DNA from: Bacilli bacterium
Lineage (GTDB): Bacteria > Bacillota_I > Bacilli_A > RF39 > UBA660
Assembly: GCA_028698535.1 (NCBI GenBank)
Contig: JAQVDA010000001.1
Span: 1-29,086 of the forward strand
Direction of reading: 5' to 3'
DNA: 29,086 nucleotides
The notes below the pieces were generated by a model. It did not search any database, was not told the DNA's origin, and worked only from the letters and a program-made list of their open reading frames with translations. Shown here in pieces: positions 7,106 to 15,542 of this stretch (positions are counted from its first letter, which is position 1; each line of letters starts with the position of its first letter). Both the position numbers and the translations under genes were made by a program.

Positions 7106-7435
7106 ATGAATTTATTTAAAAAAGAAAAAGACCTTATTTTTAAGATAGCTAATTTAATTTTGGTATTGTGGTTAGTAATTTCTTTATCACTCTTTTATGT
7201 TAGTGTGGTTAATTTAATAATAACCGAGCCGATAATGACTTTTGAAGAATATGCGGATATCAATTGTTATTATGAGGAAGATAAAAATAATGACTGTCAT
7301 AGAGCCTATGATCAATATAAGTTATATCAGCACCCAGATAATTATTTTTACCAACAAATGCTCTTTACCACCGCGGGTATTACCATAATAATATCAACGA
7401 CTTTGTATTTGTTAAACAAGAGAAAAGAGGTATAA
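7106..7435 (+). CDS. Small two-pass membrane protein, paralogue 1
   Basis: A 109-aa protein from ATG 7106 (AGGAGG upstream) that I cannot assign to a family. The N-terminal tail is basic (NLFKKEKD). A transmembrane helix spans about 15-38 and a second about 84-102, with a C-terminal NKRKEV. Positive charges at both ends put both termini in the cytosol and the 45-residue acidic loop outside. That loop carries two Cys (INCYY and DCHRAY) that could form a disulfide. The gene that follows 4 bases after the stop encodes a paralogue with the same plan. A TATAAT at 7081-7086 suggests an internal promoter, but there is no terminator after the ABC permease, so co-transcription is likely. A role as accessory subunits or immunity-type proteins of the exporter is inference. 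Confidence 0.75.
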   Translation: MNLFKKEKDLIFKIANLILVLWLVISLSLFYVSVVNLIITEPIMTFEEYADINCYYEEDKNNDCHRAYDQYKLYQHPDNYFYQQMLFTTAGITIIISTTLYLLNKRKEV

Positions 7436-7439
7436 GATA

Positions 7440-7802
7440 ATGAATTTATTTGATCGAAAAAAGGATTTAATCCACCGCTTAGCTAATTTATTATTATTAA
7501 TATGGTTTTTAGGAGCTAGCTTTCTATTATATAGTAATTTGGTTAATTTAGTTTTAAAAAAGCCACTTCTTAGTGCCGAAGAATATGAACTTAGATATTG
7601 TTTTAATCTAGAAAGAGAAAAGGATAATACTGATGATACCAAAGATAAACTTAATCGTGAATATTGTAACCGGCAATATAGGCAATACCTAATATCGGAA
7701 AAGAATAATATTTATTCAAAAAGAATGGTTTTTAGTGCCTTGGGTAATGTTATTATCGTTGGCAGTACTCTTTATCTGCTTAATCGAAAAAAGGCGACTT
7801 AA
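7440..7802 (+). CDS. Small two-pass membrane protein, paralogue 2
   Basis: A 120-aa paralogue of the preceding gene. Both share the opening MNLF-x-x-K-K/E-KDLI, the helix with Asn in (I/L)ANL, the motif VNL(I/V)(I/L)-x-x-P, the EEY in the loop, and the ending STLYLLN(K/R)(R/K)K. The external loop keeps the two Cys (RYCFN and EYCNRQY) but is longer and more charged (about 45-88). Start ATG 7440 follows AAAAGAGGTATAAG. The pair clearly arose by tandem duplication and has diverged well below simple identity, so both copies have been kept for some time. It ends just before a bidirectional terminator. Function unknown. Confidence 0.75.
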   Translation: MNLFDRKKDLIHRLANLLLLIWFLGASFLLYSNLVNLVLKKPLLSAEEYELRYCFNLEREKDNTDDTKDKLNREYCNRQYRQYLISEKNNIYSKRMVFSALGNVIIVGSTLYLLNRKKAT

Positions 7803-7815
7803 CAATATTCAAAAT

Positions 7816-7843
7816 AAAAGGGTTCTAATTGTTGAACCCTTTT
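7816..7843. terminator. Bidirectional rho-independent terminator between convergent operons
   Basis: AAAAGGGTTC, 8-base loop, GAACCCTTTT: a perfect 10-bp stem with A tract on one side and T tract on the other. It serves the ABC/small-protein operon on plus and the pyruvate:ferredoxin oxidoreductase gene on minus. Confidence 0.9.
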
Positions 7844-7865
7844 TAAGTTACTTATTTATTAAAGA

Positions 7866-10800
7866 TTAGATTTCCTCGGTACTTCTTCTTTGGTAATAAT
7901 TAAAGCGACGGATAGCTTCCTCTTTATTAGCTTGTAATAATTGATGAGCCTTATCAGGATTAACCACCTTTAACATTGAGTATCTAGTTTCATTATTTAA
8001 AAACTCTTCATATAAGTCAAAATTAGGTTGTGGTGAATCTAGATAAAGTTTTTGAGTTGTTGGATTAAATCTAAAAATAGGAAAATAACCACACGCGGTC
8101 GCTAATTTTTCTTGTTTAATACTATTTGTTAAACCGCCTTTAATCCCATGACCTATGCAAGGAGTATACGCAATAATAATAGCTGGCCCTTGGTAATTTT
8201 CTGCTTCTTGAACCGCCTTAATATATTGTTGCATATTATAACCAATAGAAACAGTGGCGACATAAACGTGTGGATAGCTTAACATCATACGCGCTAAATC
8301 TTTTTTAGCGGTAGTTTTACCCGTCCCGGCAAACTTGGAAATAGCCCCTTTGGCCGTTGCTTTTGATGTTTGACCACCGGTATTAGAGTATATTTGCGAA
8401 TCTAAAACTAAAACATTAATATTATCATTGGTTGATAAAACATGATCCAAGCCACCAAAGCCAATGTCATAGGCCCAACCATCGCCACCAATAATCCAAA
8501 TGGCACGAGCCGGTATATAAGTTTTTAGTTTTATTAATTCTTTAGGAATCCGTTCATCTTTTAGTTGATGATATACTTTATTAGTAATATTATAATCACG
8601 CGGATGAGCTAACCACTCTTCATAGAGATCTTTAGTTTCTAAATCAACCACATTAATACTTTCTAACATCACCTTTTTAATTCGTTCTCTAATTAAATGA
8701 TGAGCCACAATCATTCCATAGCCATATTCAGCGTTATCCTCAAATAAGGAGCTGGCCCAAGGAATAGTATAAGAAAGATTAGGCAGACTAGCACCATAGA
8801 TTGATGAGCAACCAGTCGCGTTGACTATAATACATTTATCACCATATAACTGCGTTATTAATTTAATATAAGCAGGTTGTCCACAACCACCACAAGCCCC
8901 ATTAAATTGAAAATAAGGTGGTAAAAACTGACTACCTTTGACCGTATTGGTATTTATAATATTTTTATAGGTAACCTGATCTACTAAATAATCAAAAGCT
9001 TCTTGGACCCCTTGGGCTTTTTGTTCGGAAAACGGTTTCATCATTAAAGCCTTGGTTTTTCCCCTTCCCGGACAAGTATTAACACAAACCCCGCAACCAG
9101 TACAATTAAAAATAGACGGCATAACAATAAACCTTAGTTGTTTAAAGTTAGAATCAAGTAATTCTTTAGCATTCTCTTTGATATATTTAGGGGCCTTAGC
9201 TAATTCTTCCTCATTAAGAAGAAAGGGTCTAATAACAGCGTGAGGACAAACAAAAGAGCATTGATTACATTCAATACAATTATCTTTAATAAATTCAGGG
9301 ACAAAATCACTAATCGCTCTTTTTTCATTTTTAGTGGTACCGCCCGTAAAAGAGCCATCGGCCGAATCAATAAAGGCTGAGGTAGGTAACTTATTACCTT
9401 CCATTTGCTCTATTGCCGTAATAAAATTAGAGTCTAATTCTTCTTCGTTAGTAGTAATGAGAGACCAGTTATCATCAACTTTTATTTCTTTTATATATTG
9501 ATCAGCGGCCATGATCGCTTCCTCATTAGCGTGAATGATATCTTCTCCTTTTAAACGGAAACGCTGCTTAATGTTATTAACCATGATAAGACGGACTTTT
9601 TCATTATCCATAATATTAGTTATCCGAAAAATAACACTTTCTAAAATGGTACTTATTTTATTACCCAAACCTAATTTGCGCGCTAATTCATTAGCGTTAA
9701 TAACATAGAATTTTATTTTTTTAGTCCCTAATACCTTCTTTATTTTGGGGGATAATTTTGACTTAATAGCTTCTTCATCACTCATCGTATTTAATAGAAA
9801 AATACCCTGTTCTCTAATTCCAGATAACATATCATATTTATCTAAGTATGAATCCTTGGTACAAACCACCATGTGTGGAGTAGTAATGCCATAGGCGGTT
9901 CTAATCGGGTCCTTAGAAAAGCGAAGATGACTTCTGGTAACACCACCACTTTTACGCGAATCATATTGAAAATAACCTTGGACATAATGATTAGTATTAT
10001 CCCCCACTATTTTGAGTATATCTTCAGAGGTACTAACCATGCCATCAGAACCATAACCATAAATAAATATCTCATAAACATTATGATTGATATAATTACT
10101 AGGTACAATTGGTAAACTTAGGCGCGTAACATCATCACTAATACCAACCGTAAAACCATGCCAGTAATTATCTTGGTCTAAGAAATCAAAAACGGCTTTA
10201 ATATCATCTAAATTAGTATCCTTGCTAGATAAACCATAACGCCCACCAATAATAACCGGGCGCTCTGGTAATTCTTGAAAAACCCCTACTACATCTAAAT
10301 ATAAGGGTTCACCGATACTACCCGGTTCTTTAGTCCGATCTAAAACAGCTATCTTTTTAACTGACTTTGGCAAAACTGACAAGAAATAGTCTTTACTAAA
10401 GGGACGATATAAATGAACTATTATAACGCCGACTTGATATCCTTCTTTATTTAAATAATCAACGGTTTCTTTAATGGTTTCAGTGACGCTCCCCATAGCT
10501 ATAATTACTTTCTCAGCATTAAAAACCCCATAATAAACAAAAGGAGCATAGTTTTTATTAGTTAATTTGTTTAACTGTTGCATATAAAAATTAACGGTAG
10601 CGGGCAATTCTAGATAATACTTATTCCTCGCTTCCATATTTTGAAAATAAGCATCCTCATTTTGGGCTACGCCTCGCGAAACATTATTTTGGGAAGCTAA
10701 ACTTCTCTTGCGAAAACGATTAATATCCGTCATATCAACCAGACCCTTAATCTTTTCTTCTGGTAGTAAGGTTACTTTTTGTAGTTCATGGCTGGTGCGA

Positions 10801-11318
10801 AAACCATCAAAAAAATGAAGAAAAGGAAGGCGACCCTTCATGGACGCTAAATGGGCAACCACCGCCAAGTGATAAGCTTCTTCAACACTAGAAGAAGCTA
10901 AAATGGCAATACCACTCATCCGGGTCGCATATATATCTTGATGATCGCCAAAAATGCTTAACGCATGAGTTGATAATGAGCGCGCTGCGACATGGATAAC
11001 ACCAGGCAACAACTCTCCAGCCATCTTATATATATTAGGAATCATTAATAATAAACCCTGACTAGAAGTAAAAGTAGTAGTCAAACAACCCATTTGTAAC
11101 GAGCCATGCATTAACCCAGCGGCCCCGGCCTCTGACTGCATTTCCACTACTTTAACAACATCATTAAAAATGTTCTTTTGCCCCTTACTGCTTAGTTCAT
11201 CCATCATTTCAGCCATTGCTGATGATGGTGTAATAGGATAAATACTAGCTACTTCGGTAAAAGGATAAGCGCCTAAACTACATGCTTCATTACCATTTAT
11301 TACTCTTGTTTTTCCCAT
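7866..11318 (-). CDS. nifJ: Pyruvate:ferredoxin (flavodoxin) oxidoreductase, single-chain
   Basis: An oxygen-sensitive enzyme that converts pyruvate and CoA to acetyl-CoA and CO2, passing electrons to ferredoxin or flavodoxin. All domains are fused in one chain of about 1150 aa, the usual length. N-terminal domain: GNEACSLGAYPFTEVASIYP and SSAMAEMMDE. Two [4Fe-4S] ferredoxin motifs: CIECNQCSFVCPHAVIRP and CTGCGVCVNTCPGRGK. The proximal-cluster and TPP region: NGACGGCGQPAY, NATGCSSIYG and GGDGWAYDIGFGGLDH. The start at 11318 (MGKTRVINGNEA, with GGTGG upstream) is preferred over the ATG at 11378, which lies inside the -35 box and would add 20 residues foreign to the family. It has its own promoter and a shared terminator. 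It points to anaerobic fermentative metabolism. Confidence 0.97.
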   Translation of the reverse strand: MGKTRVINGNEACSLGAYPFTEVASIYPITPSSAMAEMMDELSSKGQKNIFNDVVKVVEMQSEAGAAGLMHGSLQMGCLTTTFTSSQGLLLMIPNIYKMAGELLPGVIHVAARSLSTHALSIFGDHQDIYATRMSGIAILASSSVEEAYHLAVVAHLASMKGRLPFLHFFDGFRTSHELQKVTLLPEEKIKGLVDMTDINRFRKRSLASQNNVSRGVAQNEDAYFQNMEARNKYYLELPATVNFYMQQLNKLTNKNYAPFVYYGVFNAEKVIIAMGSVTETIKETVDYLNKEGYQVGVIIVHLYRPFSKDYFLSVLPKSVKKIAVLDRTKEPGSIGEPLYLDVVGVFQELPERPVIIGGRYGLSSKDTNLDDIKAVFDFLDQDNYWHGFTVGISDDVTRLSLPIVPSNYINHNVYEIFIYGYGSDGMVSTSEDILKIVGDNTNHYVQGYFQYDSRKSGGVTRSHLRFSKDPIRTAYGITTPHMVVCTKDSYLDKYDMLSGIREQGIFLLNTMSDEEAIKSKLSPKIKKVLGTKKIKFYVINANELARKLGLGNKISTILESVIFRITNIMDNEKVRLIMVNNIKQRFRLKGEDIIHANEEAIMAADQYIKEIKVDDNWSLITTNEEELDSNFITAIEQMEGNKLPTSAFIDSADGSFTGGTTKNEKRAISDFVPEFIKDNCIECNQCSFVCPHAVIRPFLLNEEELAKAPKYIKENAKELLDSNFKQLRFIVMPSIFNCTGCGVCVNTCPGRGKTKALMMKPFSEQKAQGVQEAFDYLVDQVTYKNIINTNTVKGSQFLPPYFQFNGACGGCGQPAYIKLITQLYGDKCIIVNATGCSSIYGASLPNLSYTIPWASSLFEDNAEYGYGMIVAHHLIRERIKKVMLESINVVDLETKDLYEEWLAHPRDYNITNKVYHQLKDERIPKELIKLKTYIPARAIWIIGGDGWAYDIGFGGLDHVLSTNDNINVLVLDSQIYSNTGGQTSKATAKGAISKFAGTGKTTAKKDLARMMLSYPHVYVATVSIGYNMQQYIKAVQEAENYQGPAIIIAYTPCIGHGIKGGLTNSIKQEKLATACGYFPIFRFNPTTQKLYLDSPQPNFDLYEEFLNNETRYSMLKVVNPDKAHQLLQANKEEAIRRFNYYQRRSTEEI

Positions 11319-11349
11319 TTTCCACCTACCATGATTATATTCTATTTCA

Positions 11350-11378
11350 ATTATATTATAATTACTAACAGATAACAA
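11350..11378 (-). promoter_or_regulatory. Promoter of the pyruvate:ferredoxin oxidoreductase gene
   Basis: Minus strand TTGTTA (11373-11378), 17-base spacer, TATAAT (11350-11355). A second overlapping TATAAT at 11355-11360 is too close to that -35. The promoter sits directly after the stop of the upstream deacetylase-like gene. Confidence 0.65.
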
Positions 11379-11379
11379 A

Positions 11380-12459
11380 TTAATTACGATAAATAGTATC
11401 TGAAGCTTTTAATAAAAGCGGTAAACTTTGGCGACGAATACGATTTATAATTTGACTAGCTTCTGATTTTATTGAAGAGGATGATATTATAATTTCTTCT
11501 TTAATGGGGCGGCGCCAATTTCCTAATACTGATAAAGTCGTAGTCACTGCTTCAGCTTGACCTTGAAGATGATAACCACCTTCTAAAAAGAGAACTATTT
11601 TACCTTGGCAATGTTGATTAGCTATTTTTTTGACGAATGAGGTCATTGTCGCCAAACCATGATATGTTACTTGCATATGACCTAAAGGGTCTTGGTGATA
11701 AATATCATATCCCGCTGATACCATAATTAACTCCGGGCGATAAATATCAGCCGCGGGCATAATGATATTAGTAAAGGCCTTTTGATATTCCTTATCTCCA
11801 CATCTTGGTGGTAAGGGAATATTAATATTATAACCTTTTCCCAACCCAGCACCCGTCTCTTCAATCGCACCAGTTCCAGGGAAAGCGGGATTTTCGTGAA
11901 GCGATATATATAATACCCGCGGGTCATGGTAAAAGGCTTGTTGGATACCATTACCGTGATGAACATCCCAATCAATATACAAAAGACGTTTAATATTAAA
12001 CTCAGTCAGCGCTAATTTAGCCGCAATAGCGCCATTATTAAATAGACAGAACCCCATACCGCGATTAGCGGAAGCATGATGACCAGGCGGGCGATTAATA
12101 ACATATGCAACCTTTAATGTTTCCTTCATAACCATTCTCATTGCCGTAATAGCGCCCCCAACCGAAAGTAACGCCACTTGATATGAGTAAGGCGTTAAAT
12201 AAGTATCCGCATCAAGATAAGCCTTTCCCTGCTTAACCATGTTACGAAGACTCTTAATGTAGTTTGCCGTATGAATTGTTCTAACTTCTTTTACCTTGGC
12301 TACTTTCGGCGTAATTAATTGTAATTTAGTTAATAATTTTTCATGATGCAATAAATTAATAATTGCCTCCAACCGTTCCTTTTTTTCCGGATGATAATTT
12401 TGATTATGTAATAAAAAGTCTGGATGGTAAATAAGACCAATAACTTTTTTCTTGACCAT
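11380..12459 (-). CDS. Histone deacetylase-fold amidohydrolase (AcuC/acetylpolyamine amidohydrolase type)
   Basis: About 359 aa, a zinc-dependent deacetylase of the arginase/HDAC fold acting on acetyl-lysine or acetylpolyamines. Motifs in order: GLIYHPDFLLHN near the start, RPPGHHA (active-site His pair), GFCLFNNGAIAA, YIDWDVHHGNG (Asp and His zinc ligands), YISLHENPAFPGTG, ENGAG-like ETGAGLGKGYNINIPL, VSAGYD (second zinc Asp) and FLEGGYH. All catalytic positions look intact. Start ATG 12459 is preferred because AGAGGG lies 9 bases before it but directly abuts the alternative ATG at 12468. It lies about 28 bases after the YqeG gene and is probably co-transcribed. Bacterial members include AcuC, which deacetylates acetyl-CoA synthetase; the true substrate is not visible here. 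Confidence 0.9.
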   Translation of the reverse strand: MVKKKVIGLIYHPDFLLHNQNYHPEKKERLEAIINLLHHEKLLTKLQLITPKVAKVKEVRTIHTANYIKSLRNMVKQGKAYLDADTYLTPYSYQVALLSVGGAITAMRMVMKETLKVAYVINRPPGHHASANRGMGFCLFNNGAIAAKLALTEFNIKRLLYIDWDVHHGNGIQQAFYHDPRVLYISLHENPAFPGTGAIEETGAGLGKGYNINIPLPPRCGDKEYQKAFTNIIMPAADIYRPELIMVSAGYDIYHQDPLGHMQVTYHGLATMTSFVKKIANQHCQGKIVLFLEGGYHLQGQAEAVTTTLSVLGNWRRPIKEEIIISSSSIKSEASQIINRIRRQSLPLLLKASDTIYRN

Positions 12460-12487
12460 AATGTTCATCCCTCTAAATGTTATAAAT

Positions 12488-13006
12488 TTATGAATCGTCT
12501 TTAGTAGTTATAACATTATAATTGGTTTTATACTTTTTAATAAGTGGTTTTTCAAAAACCCTTTTTAGGTTAACGAGGAAACCTTCATTGCCTAAAGCAA
12601 TGGGGGTTACATAAATAGTATACATCCCCATCCGTTTACCACCTAATACATCAGTAAAAAGCTGATCACCGATAACCGCTACTTCTTTAGGGGACAAAGC
12701 TAGCTTTTTTAAACCCCATTTAAAACCGCGTCGGCTAGGCTTAAGAGCTTTAATAATAACATCAGTTTGTAAACTTTGTTCTAGTTTTTGTTTTTTATGG
12801 TAACTAAAAGTATTTGAGACAAAACAAATCCCAATGTTATGTTCCTTAAGATCATTAATCCAAGTTAATAAATCATCGACTAAGTGATATTTATCGTCCA
12901 TAACGGTATTATCAATGTCAATGATTAAACCTTTAATATTATTAGTCCTTAAGAACTTAGGAGTAATATTAGTTATTTTATTTACAAAGATATCAGGACG
13001 AAACAT
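12488..13006 (-). CDS. yqeG: YqeG-family HAD phosphatase
   Basis: A 172-aa HAD superfamily IIIA-type phosphatase. Motif I is LIIDIDNTVMDD (about 26-37), motif II CFVSNTFS (about 61-68), the motif III Lys in ALKPSRRGF, and motif IV GDQLFTDVLGG. The ending and length agree with the YqeG family of Firmicutes, related to mitochondrial/cyanobacterial phosphatidylglycerophosphate phosphatase Gep4. A role in phosphatidylglycerol synthesis is therefore possible but not proven for YqeG itself. ATG 13006 has AAGGAGG upstream, and an extended -10 promoter lies at 13055-13063. The deacetylase-fold gene follows closely downstream. Confidence 0.92.
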   Translation of the reverse strand: MFRPDIFVNKITNITPKFLRTNNIKGLIIDIDNTVMDDKYHLVDDLLTWINDLKEHNIGICFVSNTFSYHKKQKLEQSLQTDVIIKALKPSRRGFKWGLKKLALSPKEVAVIGDQLFTDVLGGKRMGMYTIYVTPIALGNEGFLVNLKRVFEKPLIKKYKTNYNVITTKDDS

Positions 13007-13054
13007 AAAAAACCTCCTTTATTATAGTTACTATTATATTAGTTTCTATTAACC

Positions 13055-13063
13055 ATTATAACA
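13055..13063 (-). promoter_or_regulatory. Extended -10 promoter of yqeG
   Basis: Minus strand TGTTATAAT, identical to the elements before recG, the ABC operon and the glucosaminidase gene. The -35 region is only T-rich. Confidence 0.5.
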
Positions 13064-13113
13064 TTATAAATAATAAAGAAAAAGTTAGAAATAAAACCTT
13101 TTTAAATCAATAG

Positions 13114-13605
13114 TTATTTATTAATCTTTAGATTGTGGTCAATATAATTAGTTAATATTTTTATTAATCGTTGCTTACGGCTTTTATACTTGGCTGGTTT
13201 AAATCTTCTTACTCTTAATAGTAATTGATCAAGTTCATCAGCGTTATCAAGTGGCAAAATAAAGCCCTTCTTCGCTAAAACATTTACTAGTAATCGTTCA
13301 TTATTATTTAAGGTTTCTTCGTAATTCTTTAAACGTGGTATCACAATTATTTTTTTCCTTTGCCGTAGCCCACTCCTTATAATATCGGCGCCAACATAGG
13401 TAATAATTAAATGAGCCTGGGTAATTAATTGTTCCCTCTTTTCTTTAGTGAGAGAATCAACTACTTTAACCTGCCGCGATAGGCAATCACGACTGGTTTC
13501 TAAAATAACTTCATCTATAATTTTCCCTACATCAACCTGTTTTAAGACACTCTTCATTAACCGCGGGAAGGGTTGATTAGTATCCCCCAAGATTACTAAT
13601 ATCAT
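13114..13605 (-). CDS. Alg13-like glycosyltransferase subunit (PssE/EpsF type)
   Basis: About 163 aa corresponding to the C-terminal half of a GT28-type glycosyltransferase. The start is MILVILGDTNQPFPRL, the first beta strand and loop of the nucleotide-sugar binding domain. ITQAHLIITYVGADIIRSGL and the RKKIIVIPRLKNYEETLNNNE segment correspond to the donor-binding HxGxGT...P motifs of Alg13/MurG, in a diverged form. ATG 13605 overlaps the upstream stop as TAATG and is preferred over a TTG start 12 bases upstream. Family knowledge: Alg13 and Alg14 halves act as one enzyme, with Alg14 bringing the catalytic half to the membrane lipid acceptor. A sugar transfer to a lipid-linked intermediate is likely; the sugars are unknown. 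Confidence 0.75.
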   Translation of the reverse strand: MILVILGDTNQPFPRLMKSVLKQVDVGKIIDEVILETSRDCLSRQVKVVDSLTKEKREQLITQAHLIITYVGADIIRSGLRQRKKIIVIPRLKNYEETLNNNERLLVNVLAKKGFILPLDNADELDQLLLRVRRFKPAKYKSRKQRLIKILTNYIDHNLKINK

Positions 13606-14069
13606 TAATAAAGCCAACCGCCATAAATTGCTTTGGGATACTTTTTAAGTATTTTACGCCACTGAACAATAAATAAATCAGCGATTGGATACACTAAGCG
13701 GCCAACTAAAGATAAGGTTTTAATATTGGAAAAACTAGTAATAAAAATAACTTTGCGACGCCATAATTTAGCCGTATAACAAATTAAAACAACCAAAGGC
13801 GATTCAGTCATTATTATGATATGTGGTCTTATTGTTACTAAAAAATAACAACTTTTAAGATAGTTATATAGAAACGAAAAAATACCTTTTTCAGTAGTTA
13901 AATCATTCAAAAAGCGGAGCCTTTTTCCATAATATTGTTTCATAAAAACAGTATCATCATTCTTACTCGTAACAATATAAAAATCATATTTATTAAATGA
14001 ATCCTTAAGTTGCAGTAAAGTAAACAATGATCCGCTTGATGTCGCCATTAATAATATTCTTTTAGCCAT
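13605..14069 (-). CDS. Alg14-like membrane-associated glycosyltransferase subunit (PssD type)
   Basis: A 154-aa acceptor-binding half of a split glycosyltransferase. The opening RILLMATSSGSLFTLLQL contains the SSG(G/S)H-like loop of Alg14 (here SSGSL). It continues with YDFYIVTSKNDDT, the hydrophobic IRPHIIIMTESPLVVLICYTAK (membrane-associating) and the ending FIVQWRKILKKYPKAIYGGWLY, which resembles the family-typical QW...YPxAxYxG end. ATG 14069 has AAGGTG upstream. The stop overlaps the start of the Alg13-like partner (TAATG at 13603-13607), consistent with obligate pairing. A TATAAT lies upstream near 14090-14095, though without a good -35. The pair is isolated from any other polysaccharide gene in this window. 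Confidence 0.8.
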   Translation of the reverse strand: MAKRILLMATSSGSLFTLLQLKDSFNKYDFYIVTSKNDDTVFMKQYYGKRLRFLNDLTTEKGIFSFLYNYLKSCYFLVTIRPHIIIMTESPLVVLICYTAKLWRRKVIFITSFSNIKTLSLVGRLVYPIADLFIVQWRKILKKYPKAIYGGWLY

Positions 14070-14145
14070 TTTTTCACCTTCTTAAAGAGTCTTAATTATA
14101 TTATTGGCGAAAAAACACGAACTATGCTTAGACTATTCGCATAAT

Positions 14146-14178
14146 AAAAAAACAACCTTTTTTTTAAAAGTTGTTTTT
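14146..14178 (-). terminator. Rho-independent terminator of the cohesin/dockerin operon
   Basis: Minus strand AAAAACAAC and GTTGTTTTT arms (14170-14178 and 14148-14156) around an A-rich loop, ending in seven T. It lies a few bases after the stop of the cohesin protein. Confidence 0.8.
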
Positions 14179-14183
14179 ATTAA

Positions 14184-15530
14184 TTATAATTGAGCCATGG
14201 GTGGTATCTTTTTCGCTTTTATTGACGATCGGCGTAGTTTTTTTATTTTTATCCCTTGAATAATAATTATTACTATTAAACTAAATAGAACAAACAAAAT
14301 AATAATTACAGGGATAAAATATTCCTGGATGATATCTTGGTAAGATTTTTGTTGCTTATTAATAAAACGCTGAAATGTTTCCTCCACTTTATCATAACGA
14401 TAAAAATTATATTGACCAGTATTAACATTCATGCCATAAATAAGATAGAAATCCCGAGCATTACCTTCACCTGATTGCCAAGCTTTTAACTTTACATCGT
14501 TAATAGTAATAGATGTTGGGCGGTAATTTCTTGGTATTGTAATACCTTTTGGGTTTTCAACAATATATAATCTTAATATGCCCGTTGAAAACTCATGATA
14601 CGGAATATATGTCTCTTTATTCGCATTATAAATAAACAGACTAATCTTTCCTTGTTCATCTTTTAAGGGCACCAAACATAACTTTGTTATTTCGTTGGTA
14701 TAAGCCACTACATCAAGCGCATGAATTGGAATAATGGTTTCTCGATAATTTTCTGGAATATCGATAACAGAACCCTTTTTAATCACGGTATATTTTTTAG
14801 GGCCAATAGTAACATTAATAGGATTATTATCAAAAACATCAATATTAATAGTATAAATTTGCGTTTTACCATCTTCGGCCGTTACTTTTACTTCAAAAGT
14901 GTTTTTGCCTTCACTAAGCACTACCTCGCCATCACCAAGGATACTAGCTTTACTATCTTCAGGAGTAGCTTTAATAGTTAATTTATCAATCAATTCATCA
15001 ATACTAACATTATATTCCGTTGTTTTCTTATTAAATATCGGGTCTAATGTACCGGCTGTAACAGTCAATTCTGATAGATAAGCATTAGAAGATTTCACCG
15101 TAATGGTTGGTTTAACAATGTTAATATTCGCCGGAGAGGTACTAAGGGCTAGTTTAGCCTCAGTATTAAAGTCTAACACTAAGGCGTTTTTCACACTTAC
15201 CGATGTGCTACCTGCTGTAAGAGTCTTAAAAGTATAAGTATAAGACGCCGTTTTTTTAACGCCGTCCCCATAACCAACTATATATGTAGCTGGGGTCGAA
15301 CTAACTAACCTTAATTTAGAACTATCATAGTTAAGAACAAATTCCCAGGCCCCAATAGGAGCAGAGCTAGAAACAGTCACTGTTACATTAACATTATTAC
15401 CTACTACCACATTAGTTAATGATGCCCTGGTATTAATTACGCCTGATAGAGCGTTTATATTAATAGTATTTAAAATACTAAAAAATATAAAACAGGTACC
15501 CAGAAAAATAAGTTTTTTTATTTCCTTCAT
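14184..15530 (-). CDS. Membrane-anchored cohesin-domain protein
   Basis: A 448-aa surface protein. Signal peptide about 1-27 (cleavage near NINA-LSG). Residues 31-138 form a cohesin-like beta sandwich: tandem beta strands with VVVGNNVNVTVTV, APIGAWEFVLNYDSSKLRLV and the TFKTLTAGSTSVSV stretch typical of type I/II cohesins. Residues 150-232 are a cadherin-like beta-sandwich repeat (LSELTVTAGTLDP, TTEYNVSI, GKTQIYTINI). Residues 236-385 are an unassigned beta-rich domain. A transmembrane helix spans about 405-425, followed by a basic tail (KIKKLRRSSIKAKK), so the cohesin faces outside. The gene starts 12 bases after the dockerin-bearing glucosaminidase, with GGAGG upstream, and ends the operon. 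I infer that it docks that hydrolase at the membrane. Confidence 0.85.
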   Translation of the reverse strand: MKEIKKLIFLGTCFIFFSILNTININALSGVINTRASLTNVVVGNNVNVTVTVSSSAPIGAWEFVLNYDSSKLRLVSSTPATYIVGYGDGVKKTASYTYTFKTLTAGSTSVSVKNALVLDFNTEAKLALSTSPANINIVKPTITVKSSNAYLSELTVTAGTLDPIFNKKTTEYNVSIDELIDKLTIKATPEDSKASILGDGEVVLSEGKNTFEVKVTAEDGKTQIYTINIDVFDNNPINVTIGPKKYTVIKKGSVIDIPENYRETIIPIHALDVVAYTNEITKLCLVPLKDEQGKISLFIYNANKETYIPYHEFSTGILRLYIVENPKGITIPRNYRPTSITINDVKLKAWQSGEGNARDFYLIYGMNVNTGQYNFYRYDKVEETFQRFINKQQKSYQDIIQEYFIPVIIILFVLFSLIVIIIIQGIKIKKLRRSSIKAKKIPPMAQL

Positions 15531-15542
15531 AAAAACCTCCGT

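Noticed and set aside
11319..11378. Upstream start adding 20 residues to pyruvate:ferredoxin oxidoreductase
   Set aside because: The ATG at 11378 lies within the -35 box of the predicted promoter, and the extra residues do not fit the family; MGKTRVINGNEA is the normal start.
12460..12468. ATG 12468 as start of the deacetylase-fold gene
   Set aside because: AGAGGG directly abuts this ATG, leaving no spacing; the ATG at 12459 is correctly spaced.
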